Below are positions 33,024-42,315 of a stretch of DNA of 64,000 bases, one piece after another. Source of the DNA: Chitinophagaceae bacterium. Lineage in GTDB: Bacteria > Bacteroidota > Bacteroidia > Chitinophagales > Chitinophagaceae. The DNA lies in contig JAMLGU010000002.1 in the NCBI GenBank assembly GCA_023957575.1, positions 62,001 to 126,000 on the forward strand. Reading direction: 5' to 3'. The number at the start of each line of letters is the position of its first letter. The stretch's first letter is position 1. The notes beneath the pieces are model-generated. The model was not told the origin of the DNA. It ran no database searches and saw nothing but the letters and a program-made list of their open reading frames with translations. Made by a program: the position numbers and the translations under genes.

Positions 33024-36000
33024 TCACTGTTTGTTTTTCTTAAAATTTTCAGCCTGCTCAAAAATTTCCACATACACCTCATCCCGCTCCACAGGCGGGT
33101 ATCCAAATTCATCTAATTTCAATATTAATTCAACTTTTAAAGCCGATTTTATATCATCTCTTTTATTCCAGTCAGGAAATTTTGCCTGATTGTCCACAAT
33201 CACTTTTACGGCTTTTGAAAGTTCAATGAGTTTATCCTCAGGATAGGTGAAATCATATTTTTTACATAAATCTTTCAAAATATCATAAAAGGCTTTTTCT
33301 TCAAAATCAATTCCCAATTCATCACCGGCGCTAAACTCCTTTTTTACTTCCCATATCATATTGGTCAGTGCTTCGGCCATTTCTTCATATACCTCGCTCC
33401 TGAAAATATCATTGGCATCCCGATTGTTGTATCGTTCTACGATGGCTTCCATTTTTTTTGTAAAATCAATGCCCCTTACTTTATTTATCTTTTTAATGGC
33501 TTCAATGGCTTTGGCCAATAACTGCTGCAACAGTTTGATTTTAGTGTTCGGTAGTTTTATTTTATCAATTCTGGCCAGATAATCTTCATCAAAAAGATCT
33601 TGTTCATTAGCTTTTTCTTCTCCCATTTTAAAAAGCTCTTCCACACCCTCACTTTGCAGTGCATCCTTAATCATGTCTCGCACTTTGGCATTCATCTGAG
33701 CCGTATCCGACGCATCGCCTTTTGTAAGTTTGGCAACAATGGAGCGAACAGCCAGGTAAAAATGAGTATAATCCCTTTCGGTTTGACTTAGTTTTTCACT
33801 CCCTGCACAAATATCATAAGCGGCTTTCAGTCTTTTTATCAATCCCATAAACCTGGTTTCCTGCTCTTTGGTTCGCTGCACAAATTCTGCTGCCATATTC
33901 AGCGTATGCAGTTGTTCTAAAGTGTTCCCTTCAAAGTATTTTGCACTATCGAATGTGTGCATGAGTTTTGCCAGCAAATCCAGATGATCTTTGACTACGA
34001 TTAAAGACTGCTCAATATCTTCAAAATTTTCTTCATCACCTTTATTGTATTTGGCTAATGCCAGATTCATTTGCTTTTTGATACCGATATAATCTACTAC
34101 GAGGCCTTTATTCTTTCCTTTAAAATTACGGTTCACTCGGGAAATTGTCTGAATCAGACTGTGCCGTTGAATGGGTTTATCTATATAAATGCTGTCCAAG
34201 AATGGAACATCAAAACCGGTCAGCCACATATCCACTACTATAGCTATTTTGAAATTTGATTTCGCGTTTTTGAATTGACGGTCCAGTTCTTTACGGTCGG
34301 CAGAACTACCCAACAAATCCCAAAGCTCATCAGGATCATCCTTCCCACGGGTCATCACTAATTTGATACGCTCTATGGGTTTCAATTCCTTTTTATCTTT
34401 ATCTGTAAGTTCAGCACCTTCCTCTGCTTCTTTTATCTCATTCCATTCCGGCCTTAAGGCTATTATCTTTTTATACAATTCGTAAGCAATCTCACGGCTG
34501 CTGCTTACAAACATGGTCTTGCCTTTTACGGTTGCCCCTTCAGAAATTCTTTTTTCGTAATGCTGCACAAAATCTTCTGCTACAGCCTGCAAACGGTCGG
34601 GATCACCCAGTATGGCATACATACTTGCAGTTTCCTGTTTGCTCTTTTCAATCTGGTATTCGTTGGCGCCAAGTTCGGCAGCTTCTTCATAATAGCGTTC
34701 TATTTTTTCCAGTTCGCTGTTGTTCAAAGCTACCTTTGCCGCCCTTCCTTCATAAACAATTCTGACTGTAATTTTATCTCTAACCGATTCGGTCATTGTG
34801 TAAGCATCTACTACATTTCCAAAAACATCTAACGTGGCATCAATCGGTGTTCCGGTGAAGCCCACGAATGTGGCATTGGGTAAAGAATCGTGGAGGTATT
34901 TGGCAAAGCCAAAGGTTTTCTTCACACCCTTATCGGTGATTTTTATTTTCTGATCCAGGTTGATCTGACTGCGGTGTGCTTCGTCTGAAATGCAAATTAC
35001 ATTACTTCTTTCGGTCAGTAAATCGGTATCTTCTGTAAATTTATGAATGGTAGTCAGAAATACACCACCGCTTTGTCTGTCTTGTAGTTTTTCTTTCAGG
35101 TCGGCACGGCTTTCCACACTTTTCACCGTATTATCTCCAATAAAAGTTTTGGCTTTGATAAATTGTTCCGATAGCTGGTCGTCCAGGTCGGTGCGGTCGG
35201 TGATAAGGATAATAGTCGGACTTTCAAAATATTCACTTTTCATCAATAAGCGGGTCAGGTAAAGCATAGTGTAACTTTTACCACTTCCGGTAGCGCCGAA
35301 ATAAGTACCTCCTTTCCCGTCTCCATTGGGTTTTTGTGCCTTTTTTATGCTATCATACAAAGCTCTTGCAGCATAGTATTGAGGATAACGACAAACGATT
35401 TTTTCTTCTTTTCTGCTGTTGTCAGGCATATAAATAAAATTGCGGATAATATCTCTCAAACGGTCTTTTTGCAACATGCCCTGTATCAGCGTGTACATGG
35501 AATCAATGCCGTCAACTTCTTTGGCTAACCCTGCAACACGCCTCCACGCATAGAAAAACTCGTAAGGGGCAAAAAATGAACCTGCTTTGTTGTTCACACC
35601 ATCGCTAATCACGCAAATAGCATTATAAACAAAGAGTTGTGGAATATCTCGTTTGTAGCGAACAGTCAGTTGTACAAAAGCATCGTGAATAGTGGATTCT
35701 TCACGAATTGCACTTTTAAATTCAAAAACTACTACCGGCAAGCCATTAATGTAAATAATTCCATCAGGAATGCGTCTTTCAGCTCCGATAATTTCCAATT
35801 GATTGACAAACTTGTAAATATTGGTATCGGGGGAATATTGTTCTTCGGATTCGGCTACTACTGAAATTAACTGTTCTGCCTCAGGTTGGCGGTGTTTGTT
35901 TAATCCTGCGTAATTGATTAGCTGAATGTAAATGTCTTTTTGTTTGCGGTCTTCTCGTTTAAGAATAAAACCGTCTGAAAGCATTTTTAAAAATGTTTTG

Positions 36001-36236
36001 TTGCTTTCGTAAAGGTCGGTAGAAGGAAGCGATTTTAGTTGAAGAATAATAGATTTGATTTCGTTTTCCGTAATACCTTGTGATGCGTATTGCGTTAGCA
36101 GAAAGTTTTGTAAATCTTCCTCTATCAAAACTTCATCGGGCTTACGGGCAATGGTAATTCCCAAATGGTGGGGAAAGCCTTCTTGCCCCAGCAACTCGGT
36201 AAACGCCTTTTCTAATTTTTCTTCTGTGAATTTCAT
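33024..36236 (-). CDS. hsdR: Type I restriction endonuclease subunit R
   Basis: 1070-residue motor and nuclease subunit. The N-terminal nuclease domain has 'INGLPVVVFEFKSA' (ExK) near residues 165-178. The SF2 translocase has Walker A 'FGATGSGKSYTMLYL' near 315, 'VICISDEAHRSQ' and 'FVGFTGTPI', then 'VDMWLTGFDVPFLDSIYIDKP' (region ~655-675). The C-terminal part is helical and likely binds the methyltransferase core. Its ATG overlaps the stop of rhuM by 4 bp, so translation is coupled. It ends 5 bp before an IS630 copy. It works with hsdM (40708) and hsdS (38462). Confidence 0.94.
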   Translation of the reverse strand: MKFTEEKLEKAFTELLGQEGFPHHLGITIARKPDEVLIEEDLQNFLLTQYASQGITENEIKSIILQLKSLPSTDLYESNKTFLKMLSDGFILKREDRKQKDIYIQLINYAGLNKHRQPEAEQLISVVAESEEQYSPDTNIYKFVNQLEIIGAERRIPDGIIYINGLPVVVFEFKSAIREESTIHDAFVQLTVRYKRDIPQLFVYNAICVISDGVNNKAGSFFAPYEFFYAWRRVAGLAKEVDGIDSMYTLIQGMLQKDRLRDIIRNFIYMPDNSRKEEKIVCRYPQYYAARALYDSIKKAQKPNGDGKGGTYFGATGSGKSYTMLYLTRLLMKSEYFESPTIILITDRTDLDDQLSEQFIKAKTFIGDNTVKSVESRADLKEKLQDRQSGGVFLTTIHKFTEDTDLLTERSNVICISDEAHRSQINLDQKIKITDKGVKKTFGFAKYLHDSLPNATFVGFTGTPIDATLDVFGNVVDAYTMTESVRDKITVRIVYEGRAAKVALNNSELEKIERYYEEAAELGANEYQIEKSKQETASMYAILGDPDRLQAVAEDFVQHYEKRISEGATVKGKTMFVSSSREIAYELYKKIIALRPEWNEIKEAEEGAELTDKDKKELKPIERIKLVMTRGKDDPDELWDLLGSSADRKELDRQFKNAKSNFKIAIVVDMWLTGFDVPFLDSIYIDKPIQRHSLIQTISRVNRNFKGKNKGLVVDYIGIKKQMNLALAKYNKGDEENFEDIEQSLIVVKDHLDLLAKLMHTFDSAKYFEGNTLEQLHTLNMAAEFVQRTKEQETRFMGLIKRLKAAYDICAGSEKLSQTERDYTHFYLAVRSIVAKLTKGDASDTAQMNAKVRDMIKDALQSEGVEELFKMGEEKANEQDLFDEDYLARIDKIKLPNTKIKLLQQLLAKAIEAIKKINKVRGIDFTKKMEAIVERYNNRDANDIFRSEVYEEMAEALTNMIWEVKKEFSAGDELGIDFEEKAFYDILKDLCKKYDFTYPEDKLIELSKAVKVIVDNQAKFPDWNKRDDIKSALKVELILKLDEFGYPPVERDEVYVEIFEQAENFKKNKQ

Positions 36237-37243
36237 GATTTCGGTTTCAGTTTTTTAATATCCTCTTCAAGCTCCTTCAAACTCTGTTCTTTTTCTATCG
36301 TATTTAGTGATAACTTATATTTTTCATACTCATCTTCCGATTTTTTCAAAGCCATTTCATGGTTGATTTTTCCTGCATGTGTCAACAACTCCCTTCCATT
36401 TAACTGTAAAATAACATCCAAACGTTCAATCCAGTCTTTCATATACATGGGCGTGTGTTGCTGCGCCATAGTCTCAGCGAAGGCAAGGTATTGTTCCACT
36501 AACAGACCAAGCAGTTTGATCTCATCTTCGTTCAGATAGTTTTTGGCAATACTCACATCTGCTTTTTTGATGGGCGCTGAACCTTTTTTGTCATAGGATT
36601 GCATACCCATCAGGGGAAGCTCAGCATTTGCCCTGCGATATACCAATTCGGCAGCTGTTTGTTGACTAATTGCCCATAGGAGTTTATTCTGAACTACTTT
36701 AAAAAATTCAATAGTTTTTTCATCCTTTGGGTCATAATCAATACTGGTAGTGTAAATATCTTTGATTTTCTGATAAAAGAACCGTTCCGACAGTCGAATT
36801 TCCCGGATACGCTCCTGCAATTCGTTAAAATAGTTCATCGAACTGCCTGTTCTGAAACGTTCGTCATTTAGCGCAAAACCTTTGATGATATACTCCCGCA
36901 AACGCTGAGTTGCCCAAATCCGAAACTGTGTACCTTGCTTGGATTTCACCCGGTAACCAACCGAAATAATCACATCAAGATTATAAGCTTTTACTTTCAC
37001 CTCCTGTGTTTTGCCGGGAATGGCGCCATGTTGAGTGGTAATTCGGAATTTCCGAACAACCACATTTTCGTCTAATTCCCCCTCAGAAAAAATATTTTTA
37101 ATATGTTCGCTAATGGTTGATTTTGTCTTTCCAAACAGGACAGCCATTTGGTCTTGTGTCAACCAAACCGTTTCATCTTCCAGACGTACGTCTATTTTAA
37201 TGTCGCCCTCCCGGTTTTGATAAATAAGGATTTCGCTGTTCAT
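36233..37243 (-). CDS. rhuM: RhuM-family protein
   Basis: 336 residues. Family marks are the start 'EILIYQNREGDIKIDVRLED', 'VWLTQDQMAVLFGKTKSTIS' and 'YNLDVIISVGYRVKSKQGTQ', followed by 'FRIWATQRLREYIIKGF'. The N-terminus looks like a DNA-binding helix-turn-helix. RhuM was named from a Salmonella pathogenicity island and is often found inside type I RM operons, as here, directly before and overlapping hsdR. A role in regulating or assisting restriction is plausible but not established. Confidence 0.9.
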   Translation of the reverse strand: MNSEILIYQNREGDIKIDVRLEDETVWLTQDQMAVLFGKTKSTISEHIKNIFSEGELDENVVVRKFRITTQHGAIPGKTQEVKVKAYNLDVIISVGYRVKSKQGTQFRIWATQRLREYIIKGFALNDERFRTGSSMNYFNELQERIREIRLSERFFYQKIKDIYTTSIDYDPKDEKTIEFFKVVQNKLLWAISQQTAAELVYRRANAELPLMGMQSYDKKGSAPIKKADVSIAKNYLNEDEIKLLGLLVEQYLAFAETMAQQHTPMYMKDWIERLDVILQLNGRELLTHAGKINHEMALKKSEDEYEKYKLSLNTIEKEQSLKELEEDIKKLKPKS

Positions 37244-37282
37244 ATCAATTCTAATTTTTCTTCGGTAAACTTCATATCTACT

Positions 37283-37852
37283 TTATTTCTTACTTATTTT
37301 TCTTTTCTCCTTTTCTGTTAAATAATATTTTTGGTTTCGGCTTGTAGGTTTATCAGGAATTGTCAAAGCTACGAAACCAGCTTCAATTGCCGGTTGTAAG
37401 TAAGTTTTTCTAAAATGCTCTCTATCTGATAAGCCTAACATTTTTTGTAATTCCTCTCTGGTATGTACTCCTGTAAAGACCTTTAAAAGCGCTCCAACTT
37501 GCATGGTAACTTGCATGGTATCTTGCATGGTATCTTGCGGGGTATCTTGCGGGGTAACCCGTTCGGTATCTTGTTCGGCTACCTGTTTGGTTACAGGTTC
37601 TGAAGAAGGTAATACTACTCTCAAAAAGTTTTCAGAAAAATGAAAACAATCTTTAGAATATGCCTGTAAAATCCTTGGAATACCTGATCCTAATTGTTCT
37701 ACCAGATCCAAATCTTTGAAAATCCGCATCAATTCTTTATTACGGATAATGGAATACCCCTCAAAAAACTCGGCTTTTGAAAGTCCATCAGGTAAACTTC
37801 CGTAAAAGAAACTTGCCTTTTGTTTGAATTCTATGTTTTTGTTTTCGGTCAT
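37283..37852 (-). pseudogene. Internally deleted AlbA_2/RecG-like ATP-binding protein
   Basis: 189 residues. It starts like an AlbA_2 (schlafen-like) protein ('MTENKNIEFKQ') and then jumps to the C-terminal part typical of these proteins ('YSIIRNKELMRIFKDLDLVE', 'QLGSGIPRILQAYSKD'). The ~250 residues in between are absent, so an in-frame deletion is likely. A repeat region follows ('TPQDTPQDTMQDTMQVTMQV', about 94-113), encoded by ~15-bp tandem DNA repeats (37501-37575), then a winged-helix-like end. It lies in the type I operon between RAYT and rhuM. It may still be translated but the ATP/DNA-binding core is lost. Confidence 0.7.
37501..37575. repeat. ~15-bp tandem repeats inside the AlbA_2 remnant
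   Basis: Units of the type ATGGTATCTTGC / GGGGTATCTTGC recur about five to six times. Each encodes QDT or QVT in the minus-strand protein; copy number is a multiple of whole codons, so expansion would not shift the frame. Confidence 0.65.
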
Positions 37853-37877
37853 TTTCTTGATTTTTCTTCGGTGAATT

Positions 37878-38465
37878 TCATTTTTTATAAAATTTATCAT
37901 CCTGCCAATTGGCAGGGTTGTTTTTGATATATTCCGCAATACGGTGATAGGATTGTTCATCACGAATGATATGTTCGTAATAATTGCGTTGCCAGACATC
38001 ATGCACGTTTGTATTATTACGCATCCATTTGGTAACCCCGATTTTGAAACCGCGCACCATGGAACCGATGGTTTTGGATGTCCCCCGCGGGCGTTGGGGC
38101 GGTGACGGTTGCGGTTGGTGGGGCGTATGCCGTAGGGTCGAAAAATTTTTCGACCCTACGATATCCGCCCCATCAATATCCATCCCATCCGTTTCGGCAA
38201 TTTCAATAATGCCATGCACATGATTGGGCATAACCACATATTCATGCAATACCACGTTGGGAAAATGTTTGGGAATATCCAACCAGGATTGTTCGGCAAT
38301 TTTCCCGGCATCGTTCAATTCCATTTCGTCATTCACCACCCTGCCAAACAGGCATGCCCTATCCTGACAGCAAATGGTAATAAAATACAATCCCGGTTGC
38401 GAATAATCGTAGCCTTTTAATCGGATGGACCTGCGTTGGTGTTTATTTGGATTGTATCGGTTCAT
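37878..38465 (-). CDS. REP-associated tyrosine transposase (RAYT) in the type I RM operon
   Basis: 195 residues of the Y1 HUH family, another branch than the one at 3163. Marks are 'RRSIRLKGYDYSQPGLYFIT', the HUH motif in 'YVVMPNHVHGIIEI' and the C-terminal 'WQRNYYEHIIRDEQSYHRIA' with the candidate nucleophile Tyr. The middle (about 94-125) has a Pro/Arg/Gln-rich insert encoded by a perfect palindrome. ATG 38465 overlaps the hsdS stop (ATGA). Longer in-frame start points upstream lie inside hsdS and are less likely. Confidence 0.88.
   Translation of the reverse strand: MNRYNPNKHQRRSIRLKGYDYSQPGLYFITICCQDRACLFGRVVNDEMELNDAGKIAEQSWLDIPKHFPNVVLHEYVVMPNHVHGIIEIAETDGMDIDGADIVGSKNFSTLRHTPHQPQPSPPQRPRGTSKTIGSMVRGFKIGVTKWMRNNTNVHDVWQRNYYEHIIRDEQSYHRIAEYIKNNPANWQDDKFYKK
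38131..38160. repeat. Perfect 30-bp palindrome inside the RAYT gene
   Basis: CGTAGGGTCGAAAAA followed directly by its reverse complement TTTTTCGACCCTACG. It encodes part of 'VGSKNFSTLRH' in the RAYT. It looks like a REP hairpin lodged in the coding region. Confidence 0.9.
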
Positions 38466-39640
38466 TTTTTTATGATTTCTTCCTCTGATGGTTTGAATTG
38501 GTCTATCCTGCTCATAATCAAATTTTCTAATTTCATACTCTCCACCACACCCCTCATCAGCACAGGACAAAGCGGTTTGATCGTGTTTTTCAATTGCTCA
38601 TTGATACGTTTCCTTGTTTCCAAAGTGTGGTAAATGGTTACAATGGCTTCCTGAACTTTTATGTCGGGAATGGGCAATTTTATATTGCACATATCTTCCC
38701 AGTTAAATGTTTCTCTTGCACTGCCCCAAGAATGAAATCTTGCATAACGGTCTATCTCTTTTCGTTTAAAATACAAGTGTAGATATTCAGGTAACAGTTC
38801 TGATTCGTCTTTTACCCTAAATACAACGTGAATAGATGAAATGATGATAGGGTGATTAAATTTTGACAAGCATACAATCAAGACTTTTTCATTATTGGTA
38901 GTTTGAACATACCCAAATTCATTATAGTTGACAATTCTGTAATTCGAAAGGTTGTTCATATTGACTTTTACACTAGGTGATCTAAATTCTTTTAGAACAC
39001 TCATTCCCATTACCTCTGTGATTGTATTATCTGTGTTTCGATTATCAAGTTTCTCTATATAATTTCCTAGTGGTTTTAGTTCTTCGGATTTAATAAGGTT
39101 TTCAATGTAAGTATCACAAATCAATTGCAAATCAGCCAAACTGTTTTCATACACTTTTTGATTGCTCATTAAGCCATTGTAAAGAGCAACAAATTTTCGT
39201 TGTTCGTCAATGTTTGGAATAGGAATCTTTACTTTGCACATATCAGCCCAATCAAAAGTTTCTCTTGCACTGCCCCAAGAATGAAATCTTGTGTATCGGT
39301 CAAACTCTGAACGATTGAACCAAATAAATAAATATTCAGGTAACAAAACATCTTTATCAATACTTTCAAAAACTGTATAGATACTTGATACTATGCAAGG
39401 TTCAGCAGTATTTAAAGCAATGCCAATTTTATCTCCTCTTCTTGATGTATCTGATACATAAACAAATTGTCTGTTTTCAACAATTTTGTAATTGTGTAAA
39501 CTAACTCCCGACATATTTGCAACCGATTCAATTAGCTGCTTTGTCGTTGAAACTCCCCTCAACAATGAAATAGCCAAATCTTTATTTCGCTTATCCACCA
39601 ATCGAATATAATCACCAATAAGTTTATAGTTGTTCATCAT
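38462..39640 (-). CDS. hsdS: Type I specificity subunit HsdS
   Basis: About 392 residues with two target-recognition domains. Each half ends in the same block: 'RFHSWGSARETFDWADMC' near residue 127 and 'RFHSWGSARETFNWEDMC' near 310, followed by 'IPIPNIDEQ' / 'LPIPDIKVQ' and a helical spacer. The two halves are similar throughout, suggesting an internal duplication. DNA identity between the blocks is perfect over 34 bp. It overlaps the end of yhcG (39624) and the RAYT start. Start at 39640 or 39637 (MMNNYKL); an upstream ATG at 39667 gives nine more residues. Confidence 0.9.
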   Translation of the reverse strand: MMNNYKLIGDYIRLVDKRNKDLAISLLRGVSTTKQLIESVANMSGVSLHNYKIVENRQFVYVSDTSRRGDKIGIALNTAEPCIVSSIYTVFESIDKDVLLPEYLFIWFNRSEFDRYTRFHSWGSARETFDWADMCKVKIPIPNIDEQRKFVALYNGLMSNQKVYENSLADLQLICDTYIENLIKSEELKPLGNYIEKLDNRNTDNTITEVMGMSVLKEFRSPSVKVNMNNLSNYRIVNYNEFGYVQTTNNEKVLIVCLSKFNHPIIISSIHVVFRVKDESELLPEYLHLYFKRKEIDRYARFHSWGSARETFNWEDMCNIKLPIPDIKVQEAIVTIYHTLETRKRINEQLKNTIKPLCPVLMRGVVESMKLENLIMSRIDQFKPSEEEIIKK

Positions 39641-40718
39641 CTTCAAATTCTTTTTCAATTTCATCAATAGAGGGTAAGCTCGATTTGATATTTTCGGGCA
39701 TTGATTTATTTATTTCATTTTCCCAATTCGATATACCAATGGGGTTGTTTATTCCTGAAAGTGTATATTCGGCTACTACTCTGTTTTTTTCTTTTACTAA
39801 AAGTAAACCAATGGTTTTGTTATCCCGGCTGTCGCAAAGCACATCATTGACAACATTCAAGTACATGTTTAGTTGGCTAATGTGCCCCGGTTCCAATTTT
39901 CCGGTTTTTAGCTCTACCACAACATAACATTTCAATTTAATGTGGTAAAACAATAAGTCGAGATAAAAATCACTATTGCCCAATTCTAAATGCACCTGCC
40001 TTCCCACAAAAGCAAAACCTTGTCCGAGCTCTAACAAAAATTTTTGAACATGGTCAATTAATTTTTGCTCTAATTCTCTTTCTTTTATTTCCTGTATGTT
40101 TCCTAAAAAGCCAAATATATAAGGATCTTTAAACGCTTGAACCGCCATGTCAGAATCTAACGGGGGCACTGTTTCCGGGAAATTATTTACTGCATGTCCT
40201 TGTCTTTTATGCAATTGACTTTCTATTTGAAACACGAGCATATCTTTACCCAAGCCAAGTTCAATTGTTTTTTGTGCATACCAAAGTCTTAATTCTGGTT
40301 CCTGTAATTTATCTAACAAGGTAATATTACTACGCCAGGGGATTTGTGCAACGGTGCGTTGCACTATTTCAACATCTGTCCAGGCTGCGGCAAATTTCCG
40401 CATGTATTTTAAGTTTCTGGGCGAAAAACCTGTTTCCTCAGGGAAAGCTTCTTTTAAATCTTTAGATAGCCTATCTATAATTTTTGCACCCCATCCTTCT
40501 TCATTTTGTTTTGCAAGAATTGCATTGCCAATATGCCAATACATGATGATCATTAGTTGATTTGCATTAATAACAGCTCTAAGCTTTTCTTTTGCAATCA
40601 ATTCTTTTAATTGCTTAAAAAATGGAGGATATAAGGCGGGCATATCTGCTCTGCTTTCTGCAACCGGAAATACCACTTCGGGCTTAATTTTGCCTCGTTG
40701 TTTTCTTTTATAACTCAT
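39624..40718 (-). CDS. yhcG: YhcG/DUF1016 PD-(D/E)XK nuclease-family protein
   Basis: 364 residues. The N-terminal DUF1016 domain (about 30-180) has 'INANQLMIIMYWHIGNAI', 'AFPEETGFSPRNLKYMRKF' and 'QIPWRSNITLLDKL'. The C-terminal nuclease domain (about 215-350) has 'LGNSDFYLDLLFYHIKLK' and 'VVVELKTGKLEP', an Asp and ExK set. Such proteins frequently accompany type I RM genes and other defence loci and are predicted nucleases. The start overlaps the hsdM stop by 11 bp and its end overlaps hsdS, so it is an integral operon member. Confidence 0.9.
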   Translation of the reverse strand: MSYKRKQRGKIKPEVVFPVAESRADMPALYPPFFKQLKELIAKEKLRAVINANQLMIIMYWHIGNAILAKQNEEGWGAKIIDRLSKDLKEAFPEETGFSPRNLKYMRKFAAAWTDVEIVQRTVAQIPWRSNITLLDKLQEPELRLWYAQKTIELGLGKDMLVFQIESQLHKRQGHAVNNFPETVPPLDSDMAVQAFKDPYIFGFLGNIQEIKERELEQKLIDHVQKFLLELGQGFAFVGRQVHLELGNSDFYLDLLFYHIKLKCYVVVELKTGKLEPGHISQLNMYLNVVNDVLCDSRDNKTIGLLLVKEKNRVVAEYTLSGINNPIGISNWENEINKSMPENIKSSLPSIDEIEKEFEDDEQL

Positions 40719-42315
40719 AGCCTAAAGTTTTAAAAGCGTTGATTAATTGCTCCTGAGATTCTTTTTCATCCTTCAAAAGTTCTCTGAATTCTTTTTGGAT
40801 GCGTTTCATCTCGGTATCAAAATCAATTCCGCTATCCCGGTCAATAAATTCAATGTATTTGCTCGGCACCAAAGAAAAATCGTTTTCTTGAATTTCTTCA
40901 AATGAAGCCGAATAACAAAACTCCGGAATATTCTTATAGGTATTCTTCCAGTCGGTTTGTTGCCAGTTATGATAGTTTGCTGCTACTTTTTCAATCTCTT
41001 CATCTGTTAATGTTATGTATTGTTTTTCAAACTCAACTCCCCATCGCCTCAGATCCATAAAGAGAATCTCTCCACTTCTGTTCCTGTATTCCCTGTTTTC
41101 ATCACCCTTTTGAACCAAACGCTCTTTCTTATTCTTGTTCAATATCCATAGAGTAACACTAATATCTGTTGTATAAAAAGTATCTCGAGGAATAATTACA
41201 ATCGCTTCCACCAAATCGTTTTCAATTAGTTTTCTGCGGATTTTATATTCATCACCACCACCACTCAAAGCTCCATTCGCCAAGATGAAGCCTGCCACTC
41301 CGTTTTCGGAAAGTTTGCTCATCATATTGAGTATCCAGCCGTAGTTGGCATTGCTCTTGGGCGGTACATCATAACCTCTCCAACGTGGGTCGTCAATCAA
41401 TTCATTTTCTGCTCTCCAGTCTTTTTGGTTAAAAGGCGGATTCGCCATGATAAAATCGGCTTTCAAGTCTTTGTGCTGGTCGTCTAAAAAAGTGTCTGCC
41501 GCTTTTTCGCCAAGGTTGGCAGAAATACCGCGTATGGCTAAGTTCATTTTAGCCAGTTTGTAGGTGGTATTGGTATATTCCTGTCCGTAAATGGAAACTT
41601 CTTTTTTATTGCCGTGATGAGCTTCAATAAACTTAACTGATTGCACAAACATACCACCAGAACCACAAGCAGGGTCATAGATAATGCCTTTGTAAGGTTC
41701 TATCATTTCAGCTATCAGGTTTACAATGCTTTTGGGTGTGTAAAATTCTCCTTTGCCTTTTCCCTCTGCCAGCGCAAATTTGGAAAGGAAATATTCATAC
41801 ACTTTTCCCACTACATCTTGCTTGGGGTCTTTGGTGGTATCAATCTCATTGATGGTATCGAGCAAGGAAGAAAGTTTGGTAACATCCAATCCTAGTCTAG
41901 AGAAATAGTTATCGGGCAGTGCTCCTTTCAATGCTTTGTTATCTTTTTCTATAGTGTGCAAAGCGGTATCTATCAGCAATGCAATATCATTTTGTTTCGA
42001 TTTCTTGATTAGATAACTCCAACGGCTGGTCTCTTCCAAAAAGAAAACATTGCTCATATTATAAAAGTCAGCCATCTCAATATACTTTTCTTTGCCCTCG
42101 GCAATGAGTTTGGCTCGGTGTTCTTCAAACTTATCACTGGCAAATTTTAAGAATATCAAACTTAAAACTACATGCTTATATTCAGCAGGTTCCACACTGC
42201 CTCTTAATTTATTAGCAGCATCCCATAAGGTTACCTCAATTGCTTTATTCTTTTCCTTATTTGCAGTTGTTTTCGTAGCATTTTTTTGATAATCTTGCTT
42301 ATTTTGTTTCCCCAT
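40708..42315 (-). CDS. hsdM: Type I DNA methyltransferase subunit HsdM
   Basis: 535-residue N6-adenine methyltransferase. N-terminal HsdM_N bundle (about 25-165), 'EFYTPKSIVNLI' near 190, SAM motif I 'IYDPACGSGGMFVQS' near 212-226 and catalytic 'IMANPPFNQKDW' with NPPF at 292-295. It is first in the operon hsdM-yhcG-hsdS-RAYT-(AlbA_2 remnant)-rhuM-hsdR, all on the minus strand. With HsdS it methylates host sites, and with HsdR it restricts unmodified DNA. All motifs are intact. Confidence 0.95.
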   Translation of the reverse strand: MGKQNKQDYQKNATKTTANKEKNKAIEVTLWDAANKLRGSVEPAEYKHVVLSLIFLKFASDKFEEHRAKLIAEGKEKYIEMADFYNMSNVFFLEETSRWSYLIKKSKQNDIALLIDTALHTIEKDNKALKGALPDNYFSRLGLDVTKLSSLLDTINEIDTTKDPKQDVVGKVYEYFLSKFALAEGKGKGEFYTPKSIVNLIAEMIEPYKGIIYDPACGSGGMFVQSVKFIEAHHGNKKEVSIYGQEYTNTTYKLAKMNLAIRGISANLGEKAADTFLDDQHKDLKADFIMANPPFNQKDWRAENELIDDPRWRGYDVPPKSNANYGWILNMMSKLSENGVAGFILANGALSGGGDEYKIRRKLIENDLVEAIVIIPRDTFYTTDISVTLWILNKNKKERLVQKGDENREYRNRSGEILFMDLRRWGVEFEKQYITLTDEEIEKVAANYHNWQQTDWKNTYKNIPEFCYSASFEEIQENDFSLVPSKYIEFIDRDSGIDFDTEMKRIQKEFRELLKDEKESQEQLINAFKTLGYEL

